From Microbacterium sp. SA39 (GTDB taxonomy: Bacteria > Actinomycetota > Actinomycetes > Actinomycetales > Microbacteriaceae): a stretch of 64,000 nt of DNA. Shown here piece by piece: positions 1 through 9,793 of the stretch. Location of the stretch: positions 1-64,000 of the forward strand of contig NZ_JXRU01000035.1 in assembly GCF_000967865.1 (NCBI RefSeq), written 5' to 3'. The notes below the pieces were generated by a model. That model saw only the letters and a program-made list of their open reading frames with translations. It did not search any database and was not told the origin of the DNA. A program made the translations under genes and the position numbers. How positions within the stretch are numbered: the first letter of the stretch is position 1; each line of letters begins with the position of its first letter.

Positions 1-957
1 GGGCGGGGCGGGGTGCGGTTCTGCGATCGGCGCCTGTGGCACGAGCGGCACGTCGGGCACCTGCGGCACAGGCGGAGCGAACTGCGGCGGAGCCGACTGC
101 GCGAACTGCGGCGGCGCAGGCTCGGGCGAGACCGGGAACGGCGCCGCGGGAACCTGTCCCAGCGCATGCTGCTGCGGCGCGACGCTCGGGTAGCCGGTGT
201 AGTACGCGTTCCAGTCGGGAGAACCGTCGGGCAGCGGCGGGAGGGGAGTCACCCCGTCGGCATAGGTCGGCCACGTCGGCGCGGATGCCACCGCGCGTCC
301 TCTCTGCTGCTGCGGCTTCTTGGGCGCGAAGAGCGCGTTCAGCAGAGGGATGAGCGTCGTGCCGACCGCGGCGAGGATCGTGAGAGCGACGACGATGCGC
401 CAGTACAGCTCGCCGTAGTCGAAGCTGTTCGGGAAGGCGAGGAAGAAGATGAGCATGGCGACGAGGCCACCGAGGAAGACGAGCGTCGCGATGTAGATGA
501 TGCGTGTGAACGTCGTCACGTGTCGCTGCGCGGCCGGCGTGAAGAGTCGCACGTGCAGCAGGGCGAGCTGCAGGATGCCGATGACCAGCAGCAGCTGGAA
601 GAAGCGCTCCGCTCCCGTGAAGTAGCCGTCTTCTTCAGGAAGCCAGATCTTCACCGCACCGACGAGAAGAGCGACGATCCAGGTCACCATGCTGGCGAGG
701 GCGAGCCAGTCCGGCCTGTTCGGCGCGAGTCCCGCTTCGAGGATCGCGATGCCGGCGAAGGCGGCCAGGAGCAGGATCGTGAGGAACGCGCGGCCGATCA
801 GACCGTCCTGATCCCCGATGAGCACCCAGACGACACAGACCAGAGCGGCGGCGATCAGGGCCCCGATCGCGATCCAGATGGCCCCCCTGATGAGCAGTGA
901 CATGTTCTTCTTGTCACCTTGCGTCTGTTGATGCGCGGTGATCTCCGGCTGAGACAT
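1..957 (-). CDS. Partial multi-pass membrane protein with proline-rich tail
   Basis: The gene starts at the ATG at 957 and runs off the left edge, so about 319 codons are visible. After a short polar N-terminus (MSQPEITAHQQ) I count about six hydrophobic segments, encoded between roughly 890 and 340. A Pro/Ala/Gln-rich cytoplasmic-type tail follows and continues past position 1. I do not recognise the family; the layout resembles actinobacterial integral membrane proteins with low-complexity C-termini. The membrane location is inferred from hydrophobicity, and no catalytic motif is visible. Confidence 0.75.
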   Translation of the reverse strand, partial: MSQPEITAHQQTQGDKKNMSLLIRGAIWIAIGALIAAALVCVVWVLIGDQDGLIGRAFLTILLLAAFAGIAILEAGLAPNRPDWLALASMVTWIVALLVGAVKIWLPEEDGYFTGAERFFQLLLVIGILQLALLHVRLFTPAAQRHVTTFTRIIYIATLVFLGGLVAMLIFFLAFPNSFDYGELYWRIVVALTILAAVGTTLIPLLNALFAPKKPQQQRGRAVASAPTWPTYADGVTPLPPLPDGSPDWNAYYTGYPSVAPQQHALGQVPAAPFPVSPEPAPPQFAQSAPPQFAPPVPQVPDVPLVPQAPIAEPHPAPP

Positions 958-1074
958 GGCCATCCTCTCGTTGAGCGGCGATGCCCTCATCCTGCCACGC
1001 GGCGTGCCCGATGCCACGGCGGACGTCCGCCTTGTGCGATGTCCTCGTCAGAAACGGCATCTGTGCAGAGAGAG

Positions 1075-1890
1075 TCAGCCAGCCTTCTTCGCGGCCGCGC
1101 TCGCGGATGCCGCGGCGAAAGCGGCGACCCGCGCCTGGGCATCCGATGTCTCCAGCGCCGCCCCGATCGAGCGGGCTTCCTCGCTCAGCTGTTCCACGAA
1201 CGAGCGCTCCGGCTGCGAGCGCACGAGGCGCTTGGCCTGGCCGTAGGCGTCTGCCGCGCCGGCCAGCCAGAAGCGAGCGATCTCCTCGCCACGGGCCCGC
1301 ACGAGTGCAGCCTCCGCCGCAGCATCCTCGCCGTCGACCGCCTCCGCGACCAGCCCCCACTCGACGGCCTCCTGCGCGGTGAGCAGACGATCCTGCAGGA
1401 CGAGCTGCAGCGCGCGGCGCTGCCCGACGGCGTGCGCGAGCTGCGCCGACACCGAGAGGTCGGGCGTGAGACCGATGTTCGCGTACAGGCTGCCGAGGCG
1501 CGATCGAGAACCCACGACGGCGTAGTCGCTGCACAGCAGGATGCCGAGTCCTCCCCCCGCGGTCGTCCCGTGTGCCGCGGCGACGACCGGCACGGCCGAC
1601 TCGGTCAGCGAGCGGATGCCGGCGTTGATGACCTCGGCGAGCGCGGTGATGTCGGCACCCGATGACGCCCCCATCGTCGTGGCCATGTCGATGACGTCGC
1701 CACCCGCGCAGAAGGCTGGGCCTGCCGCGTCGATCAGGATCGCCTTCACGTCCGCCCGCGAGGTGGCCTCGGCGGTGGCATCCTTCCAGGCGTGGGCCAG
1801 ATCGGCGTTGAACGCGTTGAGCCGCGCCGGACGGTTCAGCGTGAGCCGCGCCATCCCCTCTTCGACGGCGAACAGGATGGCATCGCTCAT
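1075..1890 (-). CDS. Enoyl-CoA hydratase/isomerase family protein
   Basis: This 271-aa crotonase-fold protein probably hydrates or isomerises an acyl-CoA in the cytoplasm. The N-terminal FAVEEGMARLTLNRPARLNA stretch, the CAGGDV oxyanion-hole segment and the AAHGTTAGGGLGILLCSDYA segment are typical of the family. The usual second catalytic glutamate region reads IGLTPD, as in PaaG-like isomerases, so an isomerase is as likely as a hydratase. The ATG at 1890 was chosen because GGAGAAG lies just upstream; the longer frame upstream has no such site. The substrate cannot be told from the sequence. Confidence 0.85.
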   Translation of the reverse strand: MSDAILFAVEEGMARLTLNRPARLNAFNADLAHAWKDATAEATSRADVKAILIDAAGPAFCAGGDVIDMATTMGASSGADITALAEVINAGIRSLTESAVPVVAAAHGTTAGGGLGILLCSDYAVVGSRSRLGSLYANIGLTPDLSVSAQLAHAVGQRRALQLVLQDRLLTAQEAVEWGLVAEAVDGEDAAAEAALVRARGEEIARFWLAGAADAYGQAKRLVRSQPERSFVEQLSEEARSIGAALETSDAQARVAAFAAASASAAAKKAG

Positions 1891-1936
1891 GGCTTCTCCT
1901 TCGAGCATGGGACGGGTGGGTCCAGCGTAACCGCGT

Positions 1937-2428
1937 TCAGTCGTGCTCCCACACGCGGGAGACGAACGCCTCCATCCGTCGACGCGTACCGTCGAGCCGG
2001 AAGTCGACCTGCCCCGGCGAGCGCACCTCGTTCGGAGCGAGCGGATGCGCGAGCCGCACGTTCTCATGGCAGGAGAGGTCGGCGCAGATGTAGGTGCCGA
2101 AGGAGTCTCCGCGGCGGCCTGCCTCGCCGGAGCGCCGGGCGGAGAGGAGCGCGACCTGATTGCCCGGCTGCATGGTGTGACAGATGCTGCACATGCCCGA
2201 GCGTCCGCGCCCGGGCTCGGACGCGCGCAGCACGACGCCGACGACGGTTCCCTCGTGCTGGATCAGCACATACCCGCGCTTGGCGGCACTCGGATCACGC
2301 CAGGCGAGGAAGTCGAGGTAGTCCCAGTCGACGAGCACGAAGTCGTGCGGCATCTCGAGAGTGCGCAGTTCGTCGTCGTCCGCGTTGACGAACGACGCCC
2401 GGACCTCGGCTTCGGTGAGCGCTCGCAT
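1937..2428 (-). CDS. FBP-type treble-clef zinc-finger protein
   Basis: This 163-aa protein resembles the C-terminal domain of elongation factor G-binding (FusB/FBP-like) proteins. A CSICH motif near residue 80 and a CADLSCHENVR motif near residue 115 form a four-cysteine treble-clef zinc site. In FusB proteins that fold contacts EF-G and can rescue it from fusidic acid. Actinobacterial stand-alone versions are mostly uncharacterised, so a role in translation is inferred from the family. It is co-directional with its neighbours and ends just before the enoyl-CoA hydratase gene. Confidence 0.75.
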   Translation of the reverse strand: MRALTEAEVRASFVNADDDELRTLEMPHDFVLVDWDYLDFLAWRDPSAAKRGYVLIQHEGTVVGVVLRASEPGRGRSGMCSICHTMQPGNQVALLSARRSGEAGRRGDSFGTYICADLSCHENVRLAHPLAPNEVRSPGQVDFRLDGTRRRMEAFVSRVWEHD

Positions 2429-2437
2429 CGCTCCAGT

Positions 2438-3331
2438 CTATGAACCCTCAGCCGTCTCGGCCGCCGACGGCTGATCCGCGACCGCCCGGTCACGGATCAG
2501 GAAACCGAACCCGAAGGCGATGAAGAACATCAGCACGCCGTAGACGGCTGCGGGAAGGCTCAGCTCGACCGAGCCCAGGATGGACTGCGCGATGACGATC
2601 GCGAGCGTGGCGTTGTGGACGCCGATCTCGAATGAGATGGCGACGGCCTGTCGCCGGCCGACGCGCAGCCACCGGGGGACGAAGAACCCAACGGTGAGAC
2701 TGATCAGGCAGAACAGCATGGTGATCAGCGCGAGTTGGGTGAAGTTGGCGACGAGGAGCGCCCAGTTCGACGCTACGGAGCCGGCGATCACGACGACGAG
2801 GATGACGACGGAGGCGATGCGCACCGGCTTGTCCATACCGTCGGCGAACCTCGGCCGGTACCGGCGGATCAGCATGCCGAGCGCGACGGGGAGCAGCACG
2901 ATCGCGAAGACCTCAAGCGCCTTCGACCACTGCAGCCCGAGACGGTCGTCGAACGGCTCGAAGTACGCGATGGCGAAGTTCGTGATGAGCGGCAGCGTGA
3001 TCACGGCGATCACCGAGTTCACGGCCGTCAATGAAATGTTGAGGGCGATGTCACCACGGAACAGATGGCTGTACAGATTGGCGGTCGTGCCGCCGGGCGA
3101 GGCGGCGAGCATCATCATGCCGACCGCGAGGATCGGCGGCAGCTGGAAGGCGAGCACGAGACCGAAGCAGATCGCCGGCAGCAGCACCAGCTGGCAGAGC
3201 AGCGCGATGAGCACCGCCTTGGGCTGCTTCAGCACTCGCGCGAAGTCGGCGACGGTGAGGCTGAGCCCGAGTCCCAGCATGATGATGCCGAGGGCAACGG
3301 GCAGTCCGATGGTGGTCACCGCTGATCCCAT
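2438..3331 (-). CDS. Bile acid:sodium symporter (BASS) family transporter
   Basis: This 297-aa integral membrane protein has eight to ten hydrophobic helices and starts almost directly with the first one (VALGIIMLGLGLSLTVADF). The AASPGGTTANLYSHLFRGD segment is the conserved glycine/asparagine signature of the BASS/ArsB-like fold. Members import organic anions such as bile acids, pantoate or keto-acids with sodium; the substrate here is unknown. The stop lies 9 bp before the FBP-type gene, so the two are probably cotranscribed. No clear Shine-Dalgarno precedes the ATG at 3331. Confidence 0.85.
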   Translation of the reverse strand: MGSAVTTIGLPVALGIIMLGLGLSLTVADFARVLKQPKAVLIALLCQLVLLPAICFGLVLAFQLPPILAVGMMMLAASPGGTTANLYSHLFRGDIALNISLTAVNSVIAVITLPLITNFAIAYFEPFDDRLGLQWSKALEVFAIVLLPVALGMLIRRYRPRFADGMDKPVRIASVVILVVVIAGSVASNWALLVANFTQLALITMLFCLISLTVGFFVPRWLRVGRRQAVAISFEIGVHNATLAIVIAQSILGSVELSLPAAVYGVLMFFIAFGFGFLIRDRAVADQPSAAETAEGS

Positions 3332-3460
3332 GGGACTCAGTGTGGCGGATGCAGAGCCTCGGTATCACCCTCGTCAGCGCCGATCCCTCCTCCCGCCGTC
3401 ACGAGATGATCGGGCATCGCGGACTCGCGAGCGCGCAACTGGGCTCGGTGAGCGTGTCGC

Positions 3461-4752
3461 CTACCGCCGGGCGAAGGCGAACCGCACCGGCGCGGTGTCC
3501 GGAGTCGCCGCCACGCACGTCCCCACCGGAAGCGCGGAGAGGTCCCAGTCTTCGACGACGTAGCCGTCGATGATCGACTCATTGAGGCCCTTGGAACGGA
3601 CCGACGAATCGAAGCGGATGATCTTCTTGTTTCGGCCGTACCGGTCTCGGACGAAGTCGCGCGAGGGCCCATCGAAGAGGCGGAATGAGAAGACCGTCCC
3701 GAACGCGGACAAGACAGACATCGCCATCTGCGGGCCGTACATCGCCTCAACCTGCTTCACGTTCTGCGTCCCCACGATGAAACGCAGGCCGAGAGAACGC
3801 CCGAAGTTCAACCCATTGGTCAGGTGCGCGAGCTCCGGGAGCAACGCGAACTCATCCAGAACGAACAGCACGCGACCAACCGTTCGCGTGCGCGACATCG
3901 CCTCTTGCATCGCGATGTCGAGCATCGTCTTAAAGATCGGTCCGAGCGTGGAGCCTGCGGCGATGTCGTACTCCAGGAACAGCGCATGCCCACCCTTCTC
4001 CCGGAGGAACCGCCGGATGGAGAAGTCTCCCGAACGCCCGAAGCTCGAGCGGAAGGATTCCTGAATGACCTGCTGCATGAACGCAACCGTCGCACCGGTG
4101 GACGGCGACCCTTCGCGGGCGATGTACTGCTTCACCCCACGGAGATCTTCGTTCCCGGGTCGATCGAGAACCTCATGCATTTCCGCGACGGACATTCCAG
4201 CTATGCCCCCGCGGATGTCTGCATTCGTGCGGACGACCGACTCTCGAAGCATTGCCGTGAGCAGAGCGACGAACAGGTCCCGGGCGGCGCTGACGAAGTA
4301 GATGTTGTCGCCGGAGTTCTGCAGCAGATTCGCGAACAGTCCGCTGCTCACCTCGTAGATCTCATCTTCCACGTCTCGGCCGTCGGGGGCCGCGCCAAAC
4401 TCCTCGAAGATGTTCCAGACGACGCTTTTCGCCTCGGGAGACTGCTGCACCGCGCCGACGACGACGTCGCCCGCTCGTCCGAACGCGTCGACGTAGTCAC
4501 CTTTCGTATCGAAGAAGACCAGGACATCGTCCTGCCCGAGACCTGCGCGGATCGATTCGACGAGGGCGTGCATTCCGACAGACTTCCCGGTTCCGATACC
4601 GCCGAGGAACAGGATATGCCGGCTGAGAATGGCGTCCGTCAGTCCGACTGACGTCCCCGCGATTCCGCGCACTCCGAACTCGCACGGCAGCGGGCCGATA
4701 TGACCGATCGCGTCTGCGAGGGATTGTCCCTCGATGACGTCCTGGATGACAT

Positions 4753-4759
<7 letters not shown>
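3461..4759 (-). CDS. Soluble VirD4/TraG-like P-loop ATPase
   Basis: This 432-aa ATPase resembles type IV coupling proteins and HerA-like pumps. Walker A is GGIGTGKS at residues 53-60. Walker B is VLFVLDEF at 297-304, followed by the TraM-recognition-like region (leucine-rich stretch, [17 protein letters not shown] with a sensor glutamine, then YG). VirD4 proteins normally carry N-terminal membrane helices; none is seen, so this one is probably cytosolic or recruited by a partner. The ATG overlaps the end of the Glu-Pro repeat gene by 7 bp. No relaxase, VirB4 or mating-pair gene is visible nearby, so conjugation is unlikely to be its job. Confidence 0.8.
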
Positions 4760-5501
<742 letters not shown>

Positions 5502-5505
<4 letters not shown>

Positions 5506-6116
5506 GCTTGGCGCTCGAAGTGGCCGACGCCGACGTCGAAGAGCTCCCGGATGAGCAGCAGCGCCTCTTCCGCAAGCATCTCGTCGAAACTCTGGCCGCT
5601 ATCCCGTTCGATGTCCTCCATGGCTGCGCGCTGCGCGCGGTCCGCCAACACGGTGGCACGCACGTCGACAGCCACTTCCTCGAGTGTGCGTTGCCCGTCG
5701 AGCAGCGGCAACATGCGAAAAGCGAGCTCAGAGACTTCGAACTCTCGCCCGTCCGCGTCAAGCACGTAGGAGCCGCTGCCTACCTGCTTGACAGTCACCG
5801 GAGCGACGCAGGTGACGACGACATCGAGATCCTGCAGACCTGGGTGCGCCGGGAGGAGCTTCACTAGCCCTTCGCCGGCGAAGTCCTTCAGCAACTGCGC
5901 GGACCCACCGTGCGCCTCAGGAACAACGACCGAAGGATTGAGGGCTTCGTAGAAGTCCCTGAACTCCGGCACTAATGACACGCCAACGGGCGCATCACCA
6001 GGAAACGCACCCACCGTGACGACCGCAGCGCCATTCTCGTAGGTGTCGAGTTTTCCGAGCGGTAGAACCCGGAACGGTGACGACAGCGCGGGTGGCTCAA
6101 AGGTCATAGTGGCCAT
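5502..6116 (-). CDS. PqqD/RRE-like winged-helix protein
   Basis: This 204-aa protein has a C-terminal half (about residues 112-200) that reads like a PqqD or RiPP recognition element: a [12 protein letters not shown] beta hairpin, then [15 protein letters not shown] and a final helix ending DVGVGHFE. In known systems this fold binds a leader peptide and hands it to a modifying enzyme. The N-terminal 110 residues are unfamiliar. The ATG at 6116 was chosen because GGAG sits 6-7 bases upstream at 6123-6126; a TTG start at 6128 would overlap that site. No radical-SAM, YcaO or LanM enzyme is visible nearby, so a RiPP role is inference only. Confidence 0.7.
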
Positions 6117-6217
6117 TCTTGACTCCAAACTGCGGGATGCGCCAGCGTGAACACTGCGGCGACGGTGGCTGGCGCTGGGAAATACCTCGACCCGTCCCCC
6201 TTCTCGCCCTGCAGCGA

Positions 6218-7024
6218 CTACCCGGCTGAGAGCGAACCGCGCGCCTGTGCGTCGAGGATGACGGCGCCCGCATCGAAGGCGATGACGTCGATGTTCGAGG
6301 AGCTCGCGTAGAGGAAGGCGTCTGCGGCGCGGAAGACGCCGAGAGCTCGCACCCCTCCCCAGGCGAGCAGTGCAATACCGACGAGCGGGCCGAAGAGCAG
6401 GATCAGGACGATCAATACGCCCGTCGTCACCCAGTCGCGATCAGCGGCTAAGGGGATGAACTCTTTGGGGCCGAGGACGCCGAGATACCCTCGTGGGCGA
6501 GCGAGCGCGACCACGACAAATGCACCGATGACGATCGATGCGATGGCCACGGTAGTCGAGATCGCCAGCACTGCCGGGGCGAGCCCGCCACCGGAAGAAG
6601 ACTCGTACGCACCGAAACCGCTGGGGATGCTCGCGAATACGGAGGCCAGGAACGTCCCGAAGATACCGATGCAGATGGCGTTGAGGATGATGGCGACGGC
6701 GACCCCTGCACCCAACGCGTCGAGGCCGCGATGGCGTGATGCCTCGATGCCTTCGATCTTCTCGAGCTTGAACTCGCTCGACGTTGTCGATGAAGAGAAG
6801 ACGTTCTTGCTCTCCGCGGCATAAACGACTCGCGAATCGGTCACGAACAAAAAGCTCACGAGCCTCCCCAACGGGCGAGAGACCGAGGCAATGGGATAAC
6901 TGGCTATCACTCGCTCGCCCTCGATGAGGCGGAACGGGTAACTGGCCCCTCGCGTCGTGTCGTCTGCGTCGGGCAGCGGCACTGTCGCGTTGTGGTCCTC
7001 GGCGGAGGTCGCAGGTTCGAACAT
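6218..7024 (-). CDS. Membrane protein with PH-like domain
   Basis: This 268-aa protein has an N-terminal region (about residues 33-95) with the strand pattern of a bacterial PH domain (GERVIASYP, LFVTDSRVVYAAESKNVFSS, FKLEKIEGIEA). At least three hydrophobic segments follow, and a short region after the last one may be a second small domain. Bacterial PH-like membrane proteins are generally uncharacterised. AAGGAG precedes the ATG, and the gene starts 8 bp after the lipoprotein gene ends, so the two are coupled. The 101-bp gap to the RRE-like gene holds nothing I can identify. Confidence 0.75.
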   Translation of the reverse strand: MFEPATSAEDHNATVPLPDADDTTRGASYPFRLIEGERVIASYPIASVSRPLGRLVSFLFVTDSRVVYAAESKNVFSSSTTSSEFKLEKIEGIEASRHRGLDALGAGVAVAIILNAICIGIFGTFLASVFASIPSGFGAYESSSGGGLAPAVLAISTTVAIASIVIGAFVVVALARPRGYLGVLGPKEFIPLAADRDWVTTGVLIVLILLFGPLVGIALLAWGGVRALGVFRAADAFLYASSSNIDVIAFDAGAVILDAQARGSLSAG

Positions 7025-7032
7025 GGTGCTCC

Positions 7033-8916
7033 TTATTCAGAAATGACGAAGTTGATCAATCGAGTGCCGCGGACCGTACGCCGTGGCACATTCAAGTCCG
7101 TGAGCCGCGGGCGCTCTCCCGGCGATTGCGGTTGGGTTCGGAAGCCGAGCAGCGCTCCTGACGCGATCGATACGTGAGCTTGCGGCAGCGTGAAAAGCGA
7201 CCCTCCCGGACGTATGGGCGCCGAGTACCGCACCGTGAACAATCCGGACCCGGGTACGGCCGCGGGCATTGCACTCGGCTGCCAGGCCACTGCAGAGACG
7301 GCCGGGCGGGAGTGACGAGCGATAAGCCGCTCGCGGTTGTTCACCAGCAGGAACACGCTGACGCCCAACGCGAGGAGGAGTGCCGCCATGCCTCCCATTC
7401 CCGCCGGGCTGAGTCCAGCAGCACGCACCTCGACAACTCCTCCGAACGGCGCGTCAGCGGACCCTCCGGCCAGCCACGAACCGAGAGGGAGCGAAAGCTG
7501 CACCGTTCCCGGTTCCTCGACAGCGTGAGCACCAGTGACGGCAGCCAATGAGGGGTTGAAGGTATAGGACCTGCTGCTCCAGAAGATATTCTCGCCCCCG
7601 CTCGGCACCACGGTGATGCCGCCGCTGCTGGCCCAGGCACTGTAGGCGGAATTGAACTCATCGAGAGTCTCGCCGGTGATATCGACGACGTACGTCGCCT
7701 CACCCCCAGCCTCCGACACGTTTATCGTTCCGACGTTCGCATCGGGCGCCAGCATTTCCTCGAATCCCTTTCCGACGAGGGCAGCCGCCTGAGAAGGAAC
7801 ACGGAAGGTCGTCCTGGCTGAAACGTCGCCGAACAAGCCGACTGTCACTTCCTGCGACGCCGACGTGAACGATGGCGTGTAGGACAGTTCAGCGATCTCG
7901 CCGCTGTCGGGGCGCATCGACAAGTTCGCCGGCGATACATCGGCGGACGCCGTGACGTCGTCGGTCAATGGCGGCGCTTCCACCGAACACACGTTCTCGC
8001 AACCGACAACGTTCGTGAGCGAGACGTCCAGCGAAGCGGGCGCCGCGGATGAGATGCGCGTGTCCAGCGCGAAGATCGACTCGTCTGCGTCCATGGCGAT
8101 GCCGGTCGAGTCAGCGATCTCATCCGCTTCGCCCGCGAAGCTCAGCTCCCACGTGTCGGAAACTCGGCGCAACGTCGCCGCCTCCGGGGTATGGGCGGTG
8201 AAGTAATCGTCATACAGCCGCTCGTCAACGCCATCGGCACCGACGAACGTGATGGTGCGTCGGATGAGTTCGAACTCCGAGATGTCGGTCGCCATCGTCA
8301 CGGCGTCGAACCCGTTGTCGTCGACGGCAGTCCCGACGATCGACCCGCTGGAGACATCGATTCCGACACCATCGAACGTTAACGCCGTGGTGCCGACCTC
8401 AGACATATTGTTGCGGTTCGACGGATCTACCACCCCGTCTTCCACCAGTCCGTCGAAAAGCCAACTCAACAACGCCTGAGAAGTGAAATTCTCCGCAATG
8501 GTCACCCCCGAAACGAGGGTCGAGTCCGCCACGTCGAACCCGATAGATGCGGTCGATCCGTCTCGGGAACCCAGGAGTCCGTAGACCACTTCTTTGTACT
8601 CGTCTGAGTCCACGAACGCCAGAGTGAGTGTCAGCATCAGAGAGCCGTCATCGAGGGTCGTGATGCCGCTATAGTCCATCGACTCAGGCAGATGCGCGCG
8701 GATCGAGGCATCCGCCCCCTCGGCTCCCCCGACCAGCTTGGCAGCGTCACTTGCGGGCAAGGTGAGTGTCATCGTTCGAGTCCCCGACCCATCACGGTTG
8801 ATCACCATCGCGGTATCCAGAACCGCACCACACCCCACGAGCAGCATCGCTGCGGCAAGTCCGACAAGCGCGAAAAGCACCCTGAGCACGCGGGGCTTAC
8901 CGACGTGCGCCTGCAT
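7033..8916 (-). CDS. LppM-like lipoprotein with C-terminal membrane anchor
   Basis: This 627-aa protein begins with a basic region and hydrophobic stretch ending in a lipobox, LLVGC, so it should be exported and lipidated. The region after the cysteine (LDTAMVINRDGSGTRTMTLTLP) is typical of LppM-like domains known from mycobacterial envelope lipoproteins. Similar strand-rich stretches recur later, suggesting at least two copies. A second hydrophobic helix near residue 530 (GMAALLLALGVSVFLLV) is followed by a basic tail, so the C-terminus should lie in the cytoplasm. ATG 8916 is preceded by a G-rich ribosome site. It is the first gene of the operon ending at 3461. Confidence 0.75.
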   Translation of the reverse strand: MQAHVGKPRVLRVLFALVGLAAAMLLVGCGAVLDTAMVINRDGSGTRTMTLTLPASDAAKLVGGAEGADASIRAHLPESMDYSGITTLDDGSLMLTLTLAFVDSDEYKEVVYGLLGSRDGSTASIGFDVADSTLVSGVTIAENFTSQALLSWLFDGLVEDGVVDPSNRNNMSEVGTTALTFDGVGIDVSSGSIVGTAVDDNGFDAVTMATDISEFELIRRTITFVGADGVDERLYDDYFTAHTPEAATLRRVSDTWELSFAGEADEIADSTGIAMDADESIFALDTRISSAAPASLDVSLTNVVGCENVCSVEAPPLTDDVTASADVSPANLSMRPDSGEIAELSYTPSFTSASQEVTVGLFGDVSARTTFRVPSQAAALVGKGFEEMLAPDANVGTINVSEAGGEATYVVDITGETLDEFNSAYSAWASSGGITVVPSGGENIFWSSRSYTFNPSLAAVTGAHAVEEPGTVQLSLPLGSWLAGGSADAPFGGVVEVRAAGLSPAGMGGMAALLLALGVSVFLLVNNRERLIARHSRPAVSAVAWQPSAMPAAVPGSGLFTVRYSAPIRPGGSLFTLPQAHVSIASGALLGFRTQPQSPGERPRLTDLNVPRRTVRGTRLINFVISE

Positions 8917-8971
8917 AGATCCCCCCGGAGCAGCATGCGAAGTCACCCGACAGATATCGGCGACGCTGCCC

Positions 8972-9000
8972 ACCATAGGGTCCCGAAACACCCCTCGCAA
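8972..9000 (-). promoter_or_regulatory. Sigma-70-type promoter of the 8.9-3.5 kb operon
   Basis: Read on the minus strand, a -35 box TTGCGA (9000-8995) and a -10 box TATGGT (8977-8972) are separated by exactly 17 bp. They lie about 55 bp upstream of the lipoprotein ATG. No other comparable promoter is visible before the operon. Confidence 0.6.
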
Positions 9001-9083
9001 TGCGGTAGTCCGAAAATGACAGCGGACATCCGCGTCGGCATCCGGACAGCGGCCCACAACGATCCTGAGTCGCTGGAAACATC

Positions 9084-9106
9084 AAGGCCCCTGAATCGGG
9101 GGCCTT
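9084..9106 (-). terminator. Hairpin terminator, probably the original tRNA-Tyr terminator
   Basis: AAGGCCCC and GGGGCCTT form an 8-bp stem with a 7-nt loop. Before the element integrated, this hairpin would have lain about 56 bp past the 3' end of tRNA-Tyr. It is now 9.3 kb away from the intact tRNA gene. Confidence 0.6.
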
Positions 9107-9161
9107 CATGGTTGCTTCTCTGGTACCTGCGTAACTTCGCGATGTCCTGAGACATCACATG

Positions 9162-9215
9162 GTGGCGAGTGAGGGATTCGAACCCCCGAATGCGATGCAG
9201 TCTGATTTACAGTCA
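9162..9215. repeat. Left attachment site (tRNA-Tyr 3' fragment)
   Basis: This 54-bp copy of the 3' part of tRNA-Tyr is identical to 18460-18513. Sequence beyond it diverges at once (CGATCC here, GATCCC there). It contains the T-arm and anticodon-proximal sequence but no 5' half, so it is not a functional tRNA. Confidence 0.93.
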
Positions 9216-9254
9216 CGATCCCACCATGACCGGCACTGTCCGGCAGTGCCCGCT

Positions 9255-9286
9255 GCTGCCCTTTCATCGTGAGAAAGAGCGGCAGC
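9255..9286. terminator. Hairpin near the left end of the element
   Basis: GCTGCC and CTTTC pair with GAAAG and GGCAGC, with a 3-nt bulge and a 7-nt loop. A second small dyad lies at 9232-9250 (GGCACTG/CAGTGCC). Both sit downstream of the minus-strand gene 9376-9720 and could end its transcript before the attachment site. Confidence 0.5.
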
Positions 9287-9329
9287 GAGGAACCGTTTGT
9301 CCCCCGCCGTCCGCGCGCATCCTGCGTCG

Positions 9330-9349
9330 TGTGCCCGCAGTGTGCCCGC
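9330..9349 (+). repeat. Paired TGTGCCCGC site, left end
   Basis: Two direct copies of TGTGCCCGC start at 9330 and 9341, 11 bp apart. The same pair occurs near the right end (18364-18384) and twice inside the element in the opposite orientation. The position beside the attachment core suggests integrase arm-type binding sites. Confidence 0.6.
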
Positions 9350-9375
9350 TCGTCCTGGCAAGGCGGGATGCGATG

Positions 9376-9720
9376 TCAGTCGTCCCAGACCACGCGCGAA
9401 CGGCGCGCTCGCAGTCCTGCCTCGATACCGCGGTTGGGATCACCGCGCTTGTTCAGCAACCAACCGTCCGGGACTCCGCAGGCCTGTGCGAACGCCCGGA
9501 TGTCGAAGTTGGGATCGTCCTCTAGCAACGCCTGGCCAGCGACCCACATCACATTCACCAGCACGCGCTCTGTTTCCTCGGTGCTCAACGTCGGCGACTT
9601 CGTGCGGTCATAGCCGCGGTCATGCCGCGCCCCGTCTGAGCGGGTGTGGGCGTCCGACCAGTCCTGCGCTCTGATCTCGGCGGCGAGGAGCTGGGCGATG
9701 GTGCTGAGGGTCGTTCTCAT
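9376..9720 (-). CDS. Hypothetical protein of the element
   Basis: This 114-aa protein starts at ATG 9720 behind a near-perfect TAGGAGG ribosome site. It looks mainly helical (TLSTIAQLLAAEIRAQD, FDIRAFAQACGVPDGWL) and ends with a basic stretch and WDD. No domain is recognised. It is the last gene before the left attachment site, on the minus strand like the ImmA unit upstream but 73 bp from it, so it may have its own promoter. Confidence 0.7.
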   Translation of the reverse strand: MRTTLSTIAQLLAAEIRAQDWSDAHTRSDGARHDRGYDRTKSPTLSTEETERVLVNVMWVAGQALLEDDPNFDIRAFAQACGVPDGWLLNKRGDPNRGIEAGLRARRSRVVWDD

Positions 9721-9793
9721 AGTTGCCTCCTACGGGCGGTCAATCTCTTCCTCGCCCCTACGGCGAGGACCTCACCCTACACGGATGCAGAGA

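Noticed and set aside
9163-9215. Second tRNA-Tyr gene at the left end of the element
   Set aside because: Only the 3' part is present; the acceptor 5' strand, D arm and first half of the anticodon stem are missing.
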